64,000 nucleotides of DNA, taken from positions 2,356,001 through 2,420,000 of the forward strand of contig JAUPSS010000003.1 of assembly GCA_040285825.1 (NCBI GenBank), written 5' to 3'. A program made the translations under genes and the position numbers. The stretch's first letter is position 1. Each line of letters begins with the position of its first letter. Below the pieces are notes generated by a model that was given only the letters and a program-made list of their open reading frames with translations, was not told the origin of the DNA and ran no database searches. Below are positions 32,707-44,439 of the stretch, in pieces. Source of the DNA: Eukaryota sp. TZLM1-RC. Taxonomy: Eukaryota > Metamonada: BaSk clade.

Positions 32707-33555
32707 ATGTCGTCTCTGGAAAGTCGTCGCTCTGCTTTTGAAAAACGACACAAAGAACGACAGCAACAACTTGCTGCCAAAGCTGCAGAACGCAAAACTT
32801 CCTCTTCGTCTTCTGCCATTGATCAAGGTCTTTCCTCAATGACCTCTATGATGCATGAACTCAACACATCTGTCGCTGACCCATCAGAGTTTTCTCTTCT
32901 CATATCAGAGGCTGAATCTCTCTTAACCCATTTGTCTCCCACTCTCCCTCCATACCATGTCAGGAGATTTAAGGATGAAATTAATAAAATTAAAAACGAA
33001 CATGTTGAAGGCGTTAAATTGTCTTCTATCCGTCCTATCATCTCTGAACCTGTTGCTATACCATTAAGGCCAGGTAGTACGAGAATAAGAGGGTTGGTTT
33101 TCTCAGATCAACAGGATGTGGTGATAAAACCAGAACGGAAAGTAGTTCAAAATCAACCACTGGTTCTGGAGAATTTACGTGATTGTCACGTTATTGTAGA
33201 ATCACCAATAGCATCGTTGCGAACTTCAAATTTGACAAATTGTACTATTAAAATTGGTCCAGTGCAAGGTGCCGCTCATATCAGTTTGTCAACACATTGC
33301 CACGTCACCATGACGTGTCATCAGCTCAGAATTCATCAATCAAATGATTGTACATTTATTGTTTATTGTCCTTCTCAACCCATTATTGAACACTGTAAAG
33401 ATCTGGCATTTGGTGAATTAAAAAAAGAAAATTATTTCTATGAACAAATGGATACAGATGCAGTTGATTTAGGGTTTTTAAGCAAGAATATGTTTGATCA
33501 AGTTTTAGATTTTACTAATCCAGGTTCTAATATTAATTGGAAGACTTTGGATTAA
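32707..33555 (+). CDS. TBCC: Tubulin-binding cofactor C
   Basis: An intact 282-residue protein from ATG to TAA. Residues 1-35 are a basic, Gln-rich helix (RRSAFEKRHKERQQQLAAKA) matching the spectrin-like N-terminal domain, which extends to about residue 100. A C-CAP/TBCC beta-helix domain follows (about 125-250), with LVLENLRDCHVIV, SLRTSNLTNCTI, CHQLRIHQSNDCTFIV and PIIEHC. The QLRxH motif carrying the arginine finger is present, so GTPase-activating function should be retained. TBCC acts with cofactors D and E to stimulate GTP hydrolysis by beta-tubulin and release folded alpha/beta-tubulin dimers in the cytoplasm. Length is close to the usual 300-350 residues. RP2, which has the same domain, is the alternative, but the N-terminal helix favours TBCC. 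Confidence 0.93.
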   Translation: MSSLESRRSAFEKRHKERQQQLAAKAAERKTSSSSSAIDQGLSSMTSMMHELNTSVADPSEFSLLISEAESLLTHLSPTLPPYHVRRFKDEINKIKNEHVEGVKLSSIRPIISEPVAIPLRPGSTRIRGLVFSDQQDVVIKPERKVVQNQPLVLENLRDCHVIVESPIASLRTSNLTNCTIKIGPVQGAAHISLSTHCHVTMTCHQLRIHQSNDCTFIVYCPSQPIIEHCKDLAFGELKKENYFYEQMDTDAVDLGFLSKNMFDQVLDFTNPGSNINWKTLD

Positions 33556-33752
33556 TTAATTTATTTAAAAAGTAACTATTTTATTTGTTTTGTTAAGTAG
33601 AGACATCACCCTGACCTAGTGAGGTGTAAAAAATTTATGTACATTTTTGTTTCATTTACCCATTTTCTATTCAGTGTGCACTACTCAAGAAACTCCAATT
33701 CACTCAAGAACTTGCACTTGCAACTAATCGTCAGAATGCCCCACATCAAGAA

Positions 33753-33826
33753 TCCCGCGTGGCGCAATCGGTTAACGCATTCGACTCTTAATCGAAGGAT
33801 TGTGGGTTCAAGTCCCACCGCGGGAG
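33753..33826 (+). tRNA. tRNA-Lys(CUU)
   Basis: The sequence folds as a 74-nt tRNA. The acceptor stem is TCCCGCG with CGCGGGA, the D-arm is GCGCAATCGGTTAACGC, the anticodon stem is TTCGA/TCGAA around loop CTCTTAA (anticodon CTT, lysine), and the T-stem is GTGGG/CCCAC around TTCAAGT. The discriminator is G. There is no intron. A T-rich run about 10 nt downstream fits polymerase III termination. The body differs from the UUU isoacceptor at 9.0 kb but the anticodon stem is the same. Confidence 0.97.
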
Positions 33827-33984
33827 TCAAAAATTTTTCTTCAAGCAAGTGTTTTTTGGAAGTTTTGAATCAATATTATTAAAAGAGTCTGATAACGTTT
33901 CTCATTATTTAAATTGTAAATGTGGATGAAATTTTCTCTCGATTATCTGTTTAATGGTAACCACTTTATAACTGTTTGATAAAA

Positions 33985-34872
33985 AGTTGATTTTTTATCT
34001 TGCAATTCAACCAATTTTGAAACAACCTATGGAAGACAATTCGAAGGAAGACATTTGCTGTATTGGTCCAGAAAGTGCAATCCGAAGAGTTGTTACATTT
34101 TATCAATTCATAGATCTTGAATTAAATGTTCAAAAATGGTTCTGTGTTTCTAGAAATAATGGTAATTATTAATCAATTCTCTGGAAGTACCATTAATTGA
34201 TTATATTGTTGAAGAAATTGCCAACCGATCACTCCCAAATTTACGTTCTTGCCTGACAAATCTTCAACACCATCTGTTTTAATTATATGTAAGCTTATGT
34301 AATGAAGTCAGACTTGGCTTGGCCTAAACAGAAAATCCCGCTTTCAATTTGTTTTTAAAAGTCATTCGTAATAGTTCTGCTGATGCTTTAGTTACTCAAA
34401 TTCCCTCTGTTTATGGACTTCTGTTAAAAAACAATGAATGGCTTTTAAACGTGTGTTGTCGTTGTTTTCAATGGCCAAACAATTTGCCCAATCATTTAAC
34501 ATGTAATGTGGTAAACCTCTTTTGTTTACTCATCTTTTGAACTGTGAGCATTTAATTACATTTAATTTTTTAATTTTGATAGTACGTGCTACAACAGAGC
34601 TTCTATGGGACTGGGAAGAGGTGATGTAGTTGTGCCCGGCTTAAATGAAAGCCTTACTATTTTAGAAACCATGTTCATAGGCCCCTGTAATTCATCTAAC
34701 GAACTTTTATTAATTTAAATGTCAATAATCCTCTTCTTGATGGGAAAATACATAATTGCGAATACGCGAAACCCATTTTCTCTCAATAAAATCTATCATG
34801 CCCAAAATAATCTATGCCCTGTTGTTTTTCCCTCCTTGCTTCTTTAGGTAAGGCCGCTTTAAACTTTCTTGG
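33985..34872 (+). mobile_element. Degenerate LINE fragment (A/D-like)
   Basis: Scattered plus-strand frames follow the LINE protein order: a YLAIQPIL segment like the RT block LAIHKTL, then LELNVQKW like HLNASKC, then ANRSLPNL, and then SADALVTQIPSVYGLLLKNNEW and FQWPNNLPNHLTC, followed by RGDVVVPGL. This follows LINE-A from RT to its C-terminus with many deletions and frame changes. It abuts a longer LINE-B copy at about 34873. Confidence 0.7.
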
Positions 34873-36200
34873 ATGATATCAATGTATTGTAAAGGTCAGA
34901 AGTTTAATGAGTTACATGCAAAAGTTCTGTCTCAATTACTGGGATGTAAAATGTTTCAAATTCCAGATCATGCTTACCTTAGTCCACATAATGGTGGTTT
35001 AGGGTGGACAAAGGTATCAATTCTTACCTCGTGTGCTTTTGTTGGTGGATGCAGAAATGCAATCTTTAAGTTTTCCGAAAGATTTGCAGATTGGGAAGAT
35101 TTATTGATGACAACGCAAAGTTCCACTGTTTTTGCATTAAATGAAGAAATTTCAACAATTGATGTAGAAAAAAGGGGTCGATGTTTTCCCCAATCATTCA
35201 ATGGCAATATTCCAGAAAAAAATGTTTTAAATTTGAAGTACACTCTTCGAACATTACAGAAACGATTGACTGGAATGTATGAAAAAGATCTTTATAATAA
35301 TATATGCAGCTCGGCTGTTTTAAATCAAGATCTTCACTCATTGTTATTGGAAAAGGGTGTTTGTGAAAACAAGTCGTCAGATTCTTCACTTTTTGTAATC
35401 ATTGTACCACGAAGATTTGGATTGTGTGCCACTAATGAAGCGTTTGTAACAAAAATGAGATTATATTTGAACATCCCCATTAATCAATTATTATCAAAAG
35501 AAAAATGTATTTGTTCGAATTCACCTCAACTCACTTTGCGCCATGCTCTGAATTGCTCTAAATTGATAACTTATCGTTCTTCATTACATAATGCTGTTAG
35601 AGACACTGTTTTCAATATGTCACAAACTGCAAGGATATCGTGTATCAAAGAGCCCCTGCTGAAGGAAACACTTTCTCTGAATAATTTTGGTTCTGATGAT
35701 AGAGGTGATGTATACTGTGATTGGATTGATAATTCTGAAGCTATTGTTGACTTTGTCTCATGTAATGTTGCAAATGATACTTTGGTTCTCAGAAGAAATC
35801 TTAATCCTGTGGCTGCTCTGGATTTGAAGCAAAAGAGAAACATAGAAAATATGATATAAAGATATTGAAGAGGCTAATGTCTATAGAAATACACAGCTGG
35901 TTTTTATTGCTTTCTCATTTTCGATAAATGGAAGATTATCAGTTGAAGCAGAAACTTTTTTGGATAACTTCCAAAAAATGGTGCAAGAAAAAACAATGAA
36001 AAGATTTGATATTTTTTTATGGCGTTAACGGATTCAATTTGCCATTATTAATAGATTACCTCGGTTTTTCAATCGAATTAGAGAAGCTTTAGCTAGATAG
36101 CAAGCAGATCAAGATTTTGTAGAGGAAATCTTGGTTCAATGATAGTCGTCCCATTAGTTATGAGTTAATTTAATTAAGTGTGCGAATTCAATAAATACAT
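34873..36200 (+). mobile_element. LINE family B copy, 5'-truncated
   Basis: Contains an open frame to 35859 of about 328 codons corresponding to the C-terminal half of a non-LTR reverse transcriptase. It lacks the catalytic YMDD block, and its C-terminal Cys/His segment (CICSNSPQLTLRHALNC) parallels CKCSREITTTHLLNC of family A. The 3' region includes AAGCAGATCAAGATTTTGTAGAGG and ends near CAATAAATAC, a tail shared with several short B copies. With no N-terminus it cannot be autonomous. A second copy of the same region is at 50.55-51.5 kb. Confidence 0.85.
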
Positions 36201-37030
36201 ATTTGATTCAAAGGAGAGAACTGGAGGAATTTTCACTAATGTTTACCATCAAAACAGGATTGTGTTTTTTGTGAGGGAATAGTGAAATCAATTTCTAATT
36301 AATTTTGTTCTTTGGGAAAATTTGCGAAAAATTTGATAGTGTACTGTTTCGATGTAAGGAGAGCAGTTTGTGAAGACGTATAGCTTTAGTTGTGTATTTG
36401 ATGTTTTTTGATTCGGTATTTTATAAATAAATACATGTATTTGAAAACAAAGAGATTTTATCAAAAATTAGTCCAACCCTATTAATTCAAAACTTCAAAA
36501 TCACTCCACATTCCCGAAAAAACAAAAATTTCATGAGCTTATCTTGAGAAGTAACAATGAAATAAGAATTTACATCTTATTGAACGAATCTCATTGATTG
36601 ATTCATCCAAAGCAAGCAGCCAGGAAAACAGCCAAGTTGGAATGATTGAGCATTTGAATCATAGTTTTACCAAACTACAAAGTCATTCGAGCAAACATCA
36701 ATTTCTGGTTTACAATCCGGCAGTTACTTACACTAATTTGTAAAGCCGACTTCGGCATTATGACTGTTGAACCATTTCGGTTACATTTTGTTTCATATGT
36801 TTGACAACCAGATTGTGTAAAATTCGTTGAAGAACCAATTTTTCGTGATTATTCCATTACATATCCATAATAAAAATAGATTCGTTGAAATATCTAAAGA
36901 TTCAACAAAGCGAAAAGGTCAATTCACAATGGTTTTCCATTTGATTCAAGCAACGACAAGTTAAATCCATTCATAATAAAGTTTTACTAAATTACTGTTA
37001 CATCAACAAAACAAAAATCAATCCTAATTA
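36201..37030. other. Intergenic, no gene seen
   Basis: AT-rich spacer between a LINE-B tail and the 3' end of the broken BTB gene. No supported features. Confidence 0.4.
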
Positions 37031-37037
37031 TTAACCA

Positions 37038-39861
37038 CTAATAATCTACAATTGAGTATTCACTACCCTTAAAATAAGCCCATATACCAAATACAGTTCC
37101 AGAAGGAATTGGTTTGGTATCACTACTACCATTTAAGCTAAAAGTAGCTTGATTGTTTTCAATATTGACGTAAAGAATGTCTCCTTGGTTCATTGTAGTT
37201 TGAGGTAGAGGTCCCCAACCATTAGTGTCATATCTAGTACAAACACCCCACTTACCGCTCCTAATATTATCCATTGTCCAAAACCCAATAGAATCATAAT
37301 CATTCACCATCCTAGTCCTTTTAATTGCAATTTTGAACTTTTTAGGATTGAAATCTATTGCTGCAAAATTACAATGCTTATAACCATCACAACAATCATT
37401 CAAAACCCTTCTATTACCTTCTGAGAACAGCATCCCAGAACCACTTTGATTTGCATTAAACTTCATGAATTTGGTTTCCCTACCCAATAACTTTTGACAT
37501 AGTTGATTAATAATGTCAAATGAACAATTACCAACAATAACCCCTTCCAACCATTCTTCCTTGTTTTTATTAATTGAATTAGAACGATTTAGGTTTAATA
37601 ATAAATCCCTTGAAATTGTGAAAACTTCTGGAATTGAACCAAATTCATAATGATCAATAGCCTTGTCTAATAACCAAGAATTTGAATATTTCATTGAATA
37701 ATTTATCAAAGTTTTAAATTCCATTTCAGACAGGGTATTGAATTCTATCTTTAAAATAAATGATTCAATGTCAATTTGAGAAGTAAATTCGTTACCAAGA
37801 TTCAAAATCCAAATAAAATCCTTAACATTAATTGAATTAATATTAGAAACAAAATGAATAAACAATTTGTGTTTTAATTCTTGTTTAATTTCAAGACCTA
37901 AAATCATTTCTAATTGTGCCTTTGAAATTTGTTCTGTTAATTGAACTGAAACAGTTTCAAAAAGTTTTTCTTTAAGCCTATTGGAATTTAAACGGTGAAT
38001 AAATGAAATTATTGCTGATAAATGATTTGACTTATTAAAGTCGTGGAGGAAATCATCAACTAAAGCTGGTTCGATATTTGAATCGCTTAAATCAATCACG
38101 TCATCAATCAAAATTGATTGAAAAAGATGACGAAACTCAACACTCACCATTCTGGTTATCTCAGTGCTTTTCAATTTAAAAATCACTTTTTCAAAGGATT
38201 TTTTTTGAATTTCTTGAACTTCATTTGTTTTGAAGACTTTACATTAGTCGTCCCATTAGTTATGATTTAATTTAATCAAGTGTGCAAATTCAATAAATAT
38301 ATCAAAAAAAGACTTTACAATTCATTACATTAACAGAGAAAGTGACCAGAATCACAGCAAGTTCATCAAATTTTGAAAGAGGAATCCAAATAATTTCATT
38401 TAAATCAGCAAAAGCAAATTGATCAAAATCAAAAGAATACATACATTCTTCAAAAATTTCAACATTCCAATCAGAATTACCTTGACTGTAATTGACTGGG
38501 CTTGAATATGACGTGACCAAGGTATTGAGTAACCAATGATTAAGTTCACGATCATTTTGATTGTCAGACTTCAATTCTTTAAAAGTTTGAGGTTTGATTG
38601 AGATGGGATCAGCATTGATGATGCTAAATTTTGGCATAAATGTTTCCAAATTTTCACTATTGAAACCTTCACGATCAGCAAGCTCAATCGTCTCAACCAA
38701 CCAATTTGGATTTCTATTTGAATCTTTAACATATCCAAAACAATTAATAGAAAATTCAATTAAAATAGTAGATAAAGAGTCGTCCATTTTCAAGGGAGAA
38801 AAAAGTTCAAAATAAAGAAAGTCAAATGGAATATCCTTGACTTCTAACAGAGTCAACACATTTTTGACCTGTTTGAGTGAGAAAATTTGGTCACTTGACC
38901 ATGACTTTACGAAACTTTTAATCAACCACATCACGTGATTGATTGACTTTAATTGACCTGAAAGTTTGATTAAAGTGATTGGTTTAAGTTCGACATGTTC
39001 ACGTTCACCAAGGTCAAAAACACTGGAAATCTGATTTGCCACTTCCTCAATCAAATGTTGATCAAATTGATTGGCAGTTATCAATAACCAGAATTACCAA
39101 TCATTTTTAGTATTTGAAGATTCAAAATTTGGTAATAAGTTGACTGAAAATTCCAACAAAACATCAGTTAAATCTTCAAAATTACCAAAAACTTTTACAA
39201 CTTGATTCCAAATAAATTCAATTTCAATTTGTTTAATCAATTCAAAACAATTTTTCAAAACTTGGTCAACATCTTCAACAGAAATGCTAACCTTGACATA
39301 GGATTCCACCAAAGAAAGAAGCATCCATTTGATAGAGCCAGTAGTGGTTAGATTCATAGAAAGAACTTCAAAGGATTCTTCCTTCAAAACTAGCGGTCGG
39401 TCTAGTAGAAGGTTATCTACCAAAGGACAGCACTTCTTAATGAACGAGTAATGGACACATTCATCGGCTCTGTGGATGACATTCAAAAGGTGAGGAGAGG
39501 AGAGGTGTTGGATGAAGGAGAATGCTCTCTCAACTATTTCGGCTGTCTTGAAGTATTCAGCAATGTAGTAGATATCGAAAACATTCTCGTTAGTTATTTC
39601 CAAAGGCCGGCAATAGAGAGCATTGATGAAATCTTGGAAAATGGTAACATCAATGGGAAGATTGTCAATTTCTAAGCGTTGTCGATCTCGGTCAGTGGTG
39701 GGGATGGTGAACATTTGATGGAGGTATCGAGAGAAGACAGAGAGAATGTTTCGATGAAGAGCAAATTCATGTTCAAGATAGATAAGAGTAACATCGGAGA
39801 AATCAGTCGTGTGGAAGAGCTTCTCGGCAAATGTAGAGGGTGGATATTGGAAGGTGGCCAT
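37038..39861 (-). pseudogene. BTB/POZ protein with SPRY-like tail, disrupted
   Basis: From ATG at 39861 the first 256 codons encode a BTB domain (SDVTLIYLEHEFALHRNIL, then RYLHQMF and FINALYCRPLEI) and a BACK-like helical part. An in-frame TAA at 39094-39096 follows, and the same phase continues open to about 38310. A 65-nt LINE-B tail plus an 11-bp duplication (76 nt in all) then shifts the frame. Allowing for those 76 nt, the next segment (38186-37038) is in the original phase. It ends with an SPRY-like domain (KIAIKRTRMVNDYDSIGFW, RYDTNGWGPLPQ, GDILYVNIENNQATFSLNGS). Layout parallels the intact BTB gene at 10.6-11.9 kb, but the central region is much longer. Clean preservation of the remaining frame suggests recent loss of function. 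Confidence 0.85.
38244..38308 (+). mobile_element. 65-nt LINE-B 3' tail with 11-bp target-site duplication
   Basis: The insert begins TTAGTCGTCCCATTAGTTAT and ends CAATAAATATATC plus As, matching the extreme 3' end of LINE-B at 36140-36200. It is flanked by AAGACTTTACA at 38233-38243 and 38309-38319. This is a severely 5'-truncated target-primed insertion into the BTB gene, in plus orientation, opposite to the gene. Confidence 0.93.
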
Positions 39862-39944
39862 TAGGTTTGGGGACTCAAAAATTGAATTTTTCTTGGAATA
39901 AAAGGAAACTGGCTGTCAACTGTGTTCAGTATGGAGAGGATTGC

Positions 39945-40210
39945 CATTATCTGTAGTGTCAACGAGGCTGTTTTTAAAGCAACACTGTCACTGGAAAATT
40001 CTGCTTCTGATGAAAAGATTGAAGAGGATTGTGATTCGCTGGCAAACGGTTAAGCCATTGTTGAAATAGTTTTTTACGATGTTGGAACTGAAATTGTGGT
40101 TTTAAGAAGAAACAGAACCATGTAGATGCTTTTGAATTCAAAGCAAAGATAACCTAATAAATATGGAAATTTTATTGAAGAAACAATTGCTTATAGAACT
40201 AATCCACTTT
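39945..40210 (+). mobile_element. Degenerate LINE-B fragment
   Basis: Matches the 3' coding part of LINE-B with gaps: a GATGAAAAGATTGAAGAGG-type stretch, then GTTTTAAGAAGAAACAGAACC and TTGAATTCAAAGCAAAGATAA, comparable to 35790-35870. No intact frame. It lies directly upstream of the broken BTB gene. The remaining spacer to 40707 shows nothing else. Confidence 0.5.
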
Positions 40211-40707
40211 TAAAACAATTATCTAATTTCTGTAATCAAAAAATTCTTAGAAGCGGTTGTTTGTTTTAATGACTCTCAGAAACCATTATGTTCAGGATAA
40301 AGCAATGTAGAATCTTGGTAGGAAATGATGACGTTCTCAAATACTAGTCATCACCATTCAAACAACATTCAAAAATCGTACAGGAGAAGCTACAGCAATA
40401 TGAATGTGCTATAGCAATTGGAACTGAGAATCTTGTTTGAAAACAGTTCTATGATTTGCAAGTTTATTTTGTCAGGTGTGAAGGCTAAATAACAAAGAAA
40501 CAGTAAATCAAAACATCCCATCAACTTGAATATATTTGGTGTTTTTGCTTTGTGATAAACAGACTGAAATTCACATTTCCCATGTAAATATTCATTTTTT
40601 ACACTATTGAAAACATTGCTGAAAGGTAAATTGAAAATACAATTGTATCTTTTGGAGATAAAAGGACTGATAGATGAAATTAACATAAGGTTAATGACAT
40701 AAAGTTA

Positions 40708-41469
40708 TTACAAATACATATATTTGGTATAAAAATGAAGTAGAACAGAGAGCATTTGGTATGAACGAAATACACAAAATAAATAAAAACCGGCTGCCAC
40801 TACTATAAGCAAAACCATTGTAAACGTCAGATCATCTTTATCCAAAGTCCAATCATCAAAGTCTGTGACAATGAATGTCACAATAAGAAAAAGAGATGCA
40901 GAAATGATGGCATGCACAAATGGGAAATGATTCGTCTTCTCGGGATCGGTGTAACTCCAGGAAAAAAAATGTGCTCTAACAAAAACATCAGGTGGAAGAT
41001 GATTTGTTTTGAAAAAGTGACAGGTGCTATTTTCTGTTCCAAAAAGAGGTCGACATACAGTCACAAGTGGAACAAATGTGACATCTTCATGAATTGAACA
41101 TTCATTGCGAAAAACAGTGAATGGTGTGCGAATACTAGAGACTTCAACAGTGTGCTCCCATCCTATAACCTCAGTTACACCAAGGTACCGGATTTTTAAT
41201 CCGTCTGCTCTTAAGCTGAGATACATATCTAATTTTTGGTGATCATCATTCCTTCCATAGACAGTCAGTTCAAATTTGCGCCAATATCCTATAGTTCTGC
41301 CACTTGAAGAACCATGGCGGATCAGCTTTTGATTGAAACAGGTTCCAATAGAAAAGGCCATCCTAGGAGGGGACCAATTGAAATTCACTAAAGTAAAATA
41401 TATCCCTAACGTGATCAGGTAGATGTAGGTCACCAATATGCTCCATAAAGTCAAACGATAAAAGTTCAT
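40708..41469 (-). CDS. Hypothetical membrane protein, 253 residues
   Basis: An intact ATG-initiated frame. A hydrophobic segment at residues about 7-29 (TLWSILVTYIYLITLGIYF) may be a signal anchor. It is followed by an approximately 155-residue domain with several Cys, and then two more hydrophobic segments (about 186-204, IISASLFLIVTFIV, and about 216-238, TMVLLIVVAAGFYLFCVF). A three-span membrane protein with a large extracytoplasmic loop between spans 1 and 2 is the simplest topology. I recognise no family. It resembles in outline the transmembrane proteins with a lumenal beta-domain found in many protists, but no function can be given. Flanks are transposon fragments. Confidence 0.65.
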   Translation of the reverse strand: MNFYRLTLWSILVTYIYLITLGIYFTLVNFNWSPPRMAFSIGTCFNQKLIRHGSSSGRTIGYWRKFELTVYGRNDDHQKLDMYLSLRADGLKIRYLGVTEVIGWEHTVEVSSIRTPFTVFRNECSIHEDVTFVPLVTVCRPLFGTENSTCHFFKTNHLPPDVFVRAHFFSWSYTDPEKTNHFPFVHAIISASLFLIVTFIVTDFDDWTLDKDDLTFTMVLLIVVAAGFYLFCVFRSYQMLSVLLHFYTKYMYL

Positions 41470-42149
41470 TGAAAAGCAACGAAAACCCGGATCTTTGATT
41501 CCTACAGGCCCGGACCCAATTATTGCAATACAGAGTGCAACGACGGAGTGTAGTTACACGGAGTGTGCACTCAGTTCGGTGATGAATGAAGACAAAATGT
41601 GTAAATTGGGGCCATCTTGGAACCAAAAACGATTTTGGTTAAATGTCTTTCCTTCGTTTTCCATCAATGATGCTCCTGCATTTCTACTTCCATCATCATT
41701 CACTTACAAGATGAGCTACAAAGAAGGTGATTCTGATTCCTGAACCTCCCTCATCTATTGAGAATGATTAACATGATGCGAGTGTGTTGTCATTCAATAA
41801 ACCTTGTCTTTATCTCTGAGGATATTCACCCTCACTACGGTACTTCCTCCTCAATTTTACAATTCTGCCCCCTCTTGCACCAAGCAAAAGCTCTTCTCAA
41901 CGCTTGAGTAAATTTCAATCATCACTACAATTCTGAACTTCATTAACGTGTTAATGGGAGCCAGTACTCAATCCATATTCCGCGATTGTGTTACAATATG
42001 TTCAACTTCAGATCGTTTCACTGGTGTTTATGATGTAACGTACCACTCCAACTCACAAAGAATATGCATGAAATTGATCAAAAATGAATCATTAATGTGG
42101 AAATAACCCAATGTAAATTGGAGACATGGTATTTACAGAAAACTTCAAA

Positions 42150-42400
42150 AACAATTATTAAAGTGAATCGTTGTCCAAATCGTCTACCCAACAGCATGCA
42201 AAATACAAGTTGTATCCAATTGTATTTTCTCTTTTTGGTTCACTTACGGATATGCGCTTTTTTGAAAGATTTTGAAATGATTGTGAGGAGAACCAATAGA
42301 AATTATCAAAAGTTGTTTTGGCTAGAGAGAGTTGTATCTAGTGTTTTTGTTTTGAAGAGATATGAATTATTAAGATGTTGATTTTTAAGTTGTTTGAAAA
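42150..42400 (+). mobile_element. LINE-A 3' end fragment
   Basis: Matches the last 250 bp of LINE-A: CAACAGCATGCAAAATACA, TTCTCTTTTTGGTTCACTT, TTTTGAAATGATTGT and the final GTTGTATCTAGTGTTTTTG. Compare 48415-48700. It has small deletions. A LINE-C insertion follows immediately. Confidence 0.85.
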
Positions 42401-42417
42401 ATCACAAAATAATATTT

Positions 42418-42956
42418 ATTTATTTATTTTCTACGAAGAATCAAATAGAACAAACTAAAACACATAAGAAACTAAATTCTCCACGCCAACTCTTGATGAA
42501 TCCTTATAAAGTTTAGACATCATTAAACTCAAGTACTTGGGAACACTTCTGTACAAAGCGAAAATGATACGATTTTTCCATAAATTCTCTGCAAAATTCT
42601 TACCACTTGAACGACATAAATTACCAAAATCATTGATGAAATTCAAGGCGGATTGTCCAATGTTGCCAAAAATCGAAAAGGCAAAAGGAACAAACGAAAA
42701 CTTCGAATAAAGGTTCTTATTTAAATCATTTAATATCTCAGTATATTTATCTCTCTTACGATCTTCAGCCTTGTTCAAATGACCATTAGTACTAAGTAAA
42801 ACATCATCGCGATAAACCAAAGCAAAGGGATCAACTGTAGTGAAATCAACAACAACTTGAGAGGAATCCACAAAAGGAGCAATTAAATCACCTCGACGTG
42901 AATTAAAAAGATTATCATCACTATAATATATATATATATATTATATAATATATATT
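42418..42956 (-). mobile_element. LINE family C copy with 17-bp target-site duplication
   Basis: The minus strand encodes a LINE C-terminal segment (RRGDLIAPFVDSSQVVVDF, KFSFVPFAFSIFGNIGQSAL, INDFGNLCRSSG) that aligns in order with LINE-A (NNRGDVILPGL, YPFVFSLFGSLAPTAL, LDDFEM), but it is clearly a different family. The element ends in a simple AAAT-repeat tail. The direct repeat ATCACAAAATAATATTT flanks it at 42401-42417 and 42957-42973. An AT-dinucleotide tract (about 42921-42956) sits at its 5' junction. Confidence 0.88.
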
Positions 42957-43489
42957 ATCACAAAATAATATTTTTTAAAATAATTTATGATAAGTGTCAA
43001 ACAAATGCAACCCTGACAAGGTTCTTCCAGTTATTAGTTATTAGTTTTGTGCAGTCACAAATTGGTGACAATTATACATTACTACTGTGTAGCAAACTTA
43101 TCAATGTAAGATCAAACAAAATTGATGATGTTGGAGTGGATGGGCTTGTTGAAGTTCTTACTGAAAACATTGGTCGTAAAGTAAAGTAAATTAATTAATT
43201 ATTAAAGTGCAATTGAAGCATACCAACATCACTTATCAGAAAGTAAAATCAATCAGTAATTTGTATGAGGGTCGACTCGAGATTTAATTTGTTCTTTGTG
43301 TTTGCAAAATATGTGCATGCGACAATTCACGTCCAATATTACCACTGAATCACATGAAATGGGTGTTGTCAACATCAGACTGTTATACCTTGATGTTAAT
43401 AAAGATCAAGATTTTTTCGAAATCCTTTGACAATACAAGCATAGAATGTATAAGTAAGAAAGAATCAGTGAACAGCCACTGTCTACATC

Positions 43490-43720
43490 AATTCTTTCAA
43501 AAACTACAGTTCCAAAAACGCTATGTATTAGCTTCACGAATTTCTATGTTTTTATTTCTGAATCTACCACATCTGGAGCTCAGCAATGTGATCCCCTTGG
43601 GGCACTACTGTTTTTTAGCAATTCACAAAAGCTTGCTACATTTTAGTAACCAACATCCTCTATTGAGAAGATTTGGATATGTGAATGAAATCTCAATTAA
43701 TGGTCTTTTAAATTTTTAGA
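43490..43720 (+). mobile_element. LINE reverse-transcriptase core fragment
   Basis: In one plus frame SGAQQCDPLGALLF matches the RT block SGVKQGDPLGPLLL, followed by remnants of the AIHK and YMDD-region context (LRRFGYVNEISI). Frames are broken and the catalytic Asp pair is lost. No other gene is seen between 42974 and 44440. Confidence 0.55.
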
Positions 43721-44439
43721 ACAAATTGGCCTTTGTAGCAGCTTCACTTTTTACTGAAAAATTAGTCTTTTGCACAATCCTAAAAGAAGACTGCTTATAG
43801 GAATTTCTTACCGAAATTGGGTTCTGCTCTTGGTACAATTTCTTCATTTAAAATTAATTCGAACAAATTAACTTTTTTATCAAGACAATTCGTTACTCAA
43901 GTAAAATTCCCTACTTTTCAAGACATTATTACCTCTTTAAGTATTTCACTTCAGCTGTGGCGCTTCTTCTGGACAACTTTTTGTATTTTAAACAAATTTT
44001 TCTCGGTCGTTTTGATACAACGAGCACTTCCAGTCAATTCTTTTTTTATTTGTTTCATTTGTTTTTTCATTTGCTGAGTTTATGTATGAATGTATAGAAT
44101 GTTAAGTTGTTTGTTTAGTTCTCAATGGAATGAATAGTTAGTTCAAGTGAATTTTTATTGTTCACATCTTATTTCATCCAAATTTCTTTATAAAAGGAAT
44201 TAGAAAGTTCCTCAACAGCGGTCAAGTAACGTGAGTCTTTTGCCATGTCTTTTATTGCAACGTGATCTAAAGAAGCGAAATTATGATGACCTAGTTCAAT
44301 GAATTTAAGCCGAGCTCTGGATAATACTAACCATGTCATTAATCAGAGGCTCTGAGAGCCATTGTGAAATCTTCATTACACAACGCCCAAACTTTCACGG
44401 CACAAAGGAGACAAATAAAGAAGCTGATGACTGATTCTG

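Noticed and set aside
41180-41225. Anticodon-arm-like sequence CCGGATTTTTAATCCG
   Set aside because: It resembles a tRNA anticodon stem-loop, but there is no acceptor or T-arm around it, and it lies inside the membrane-protein coding sequence.
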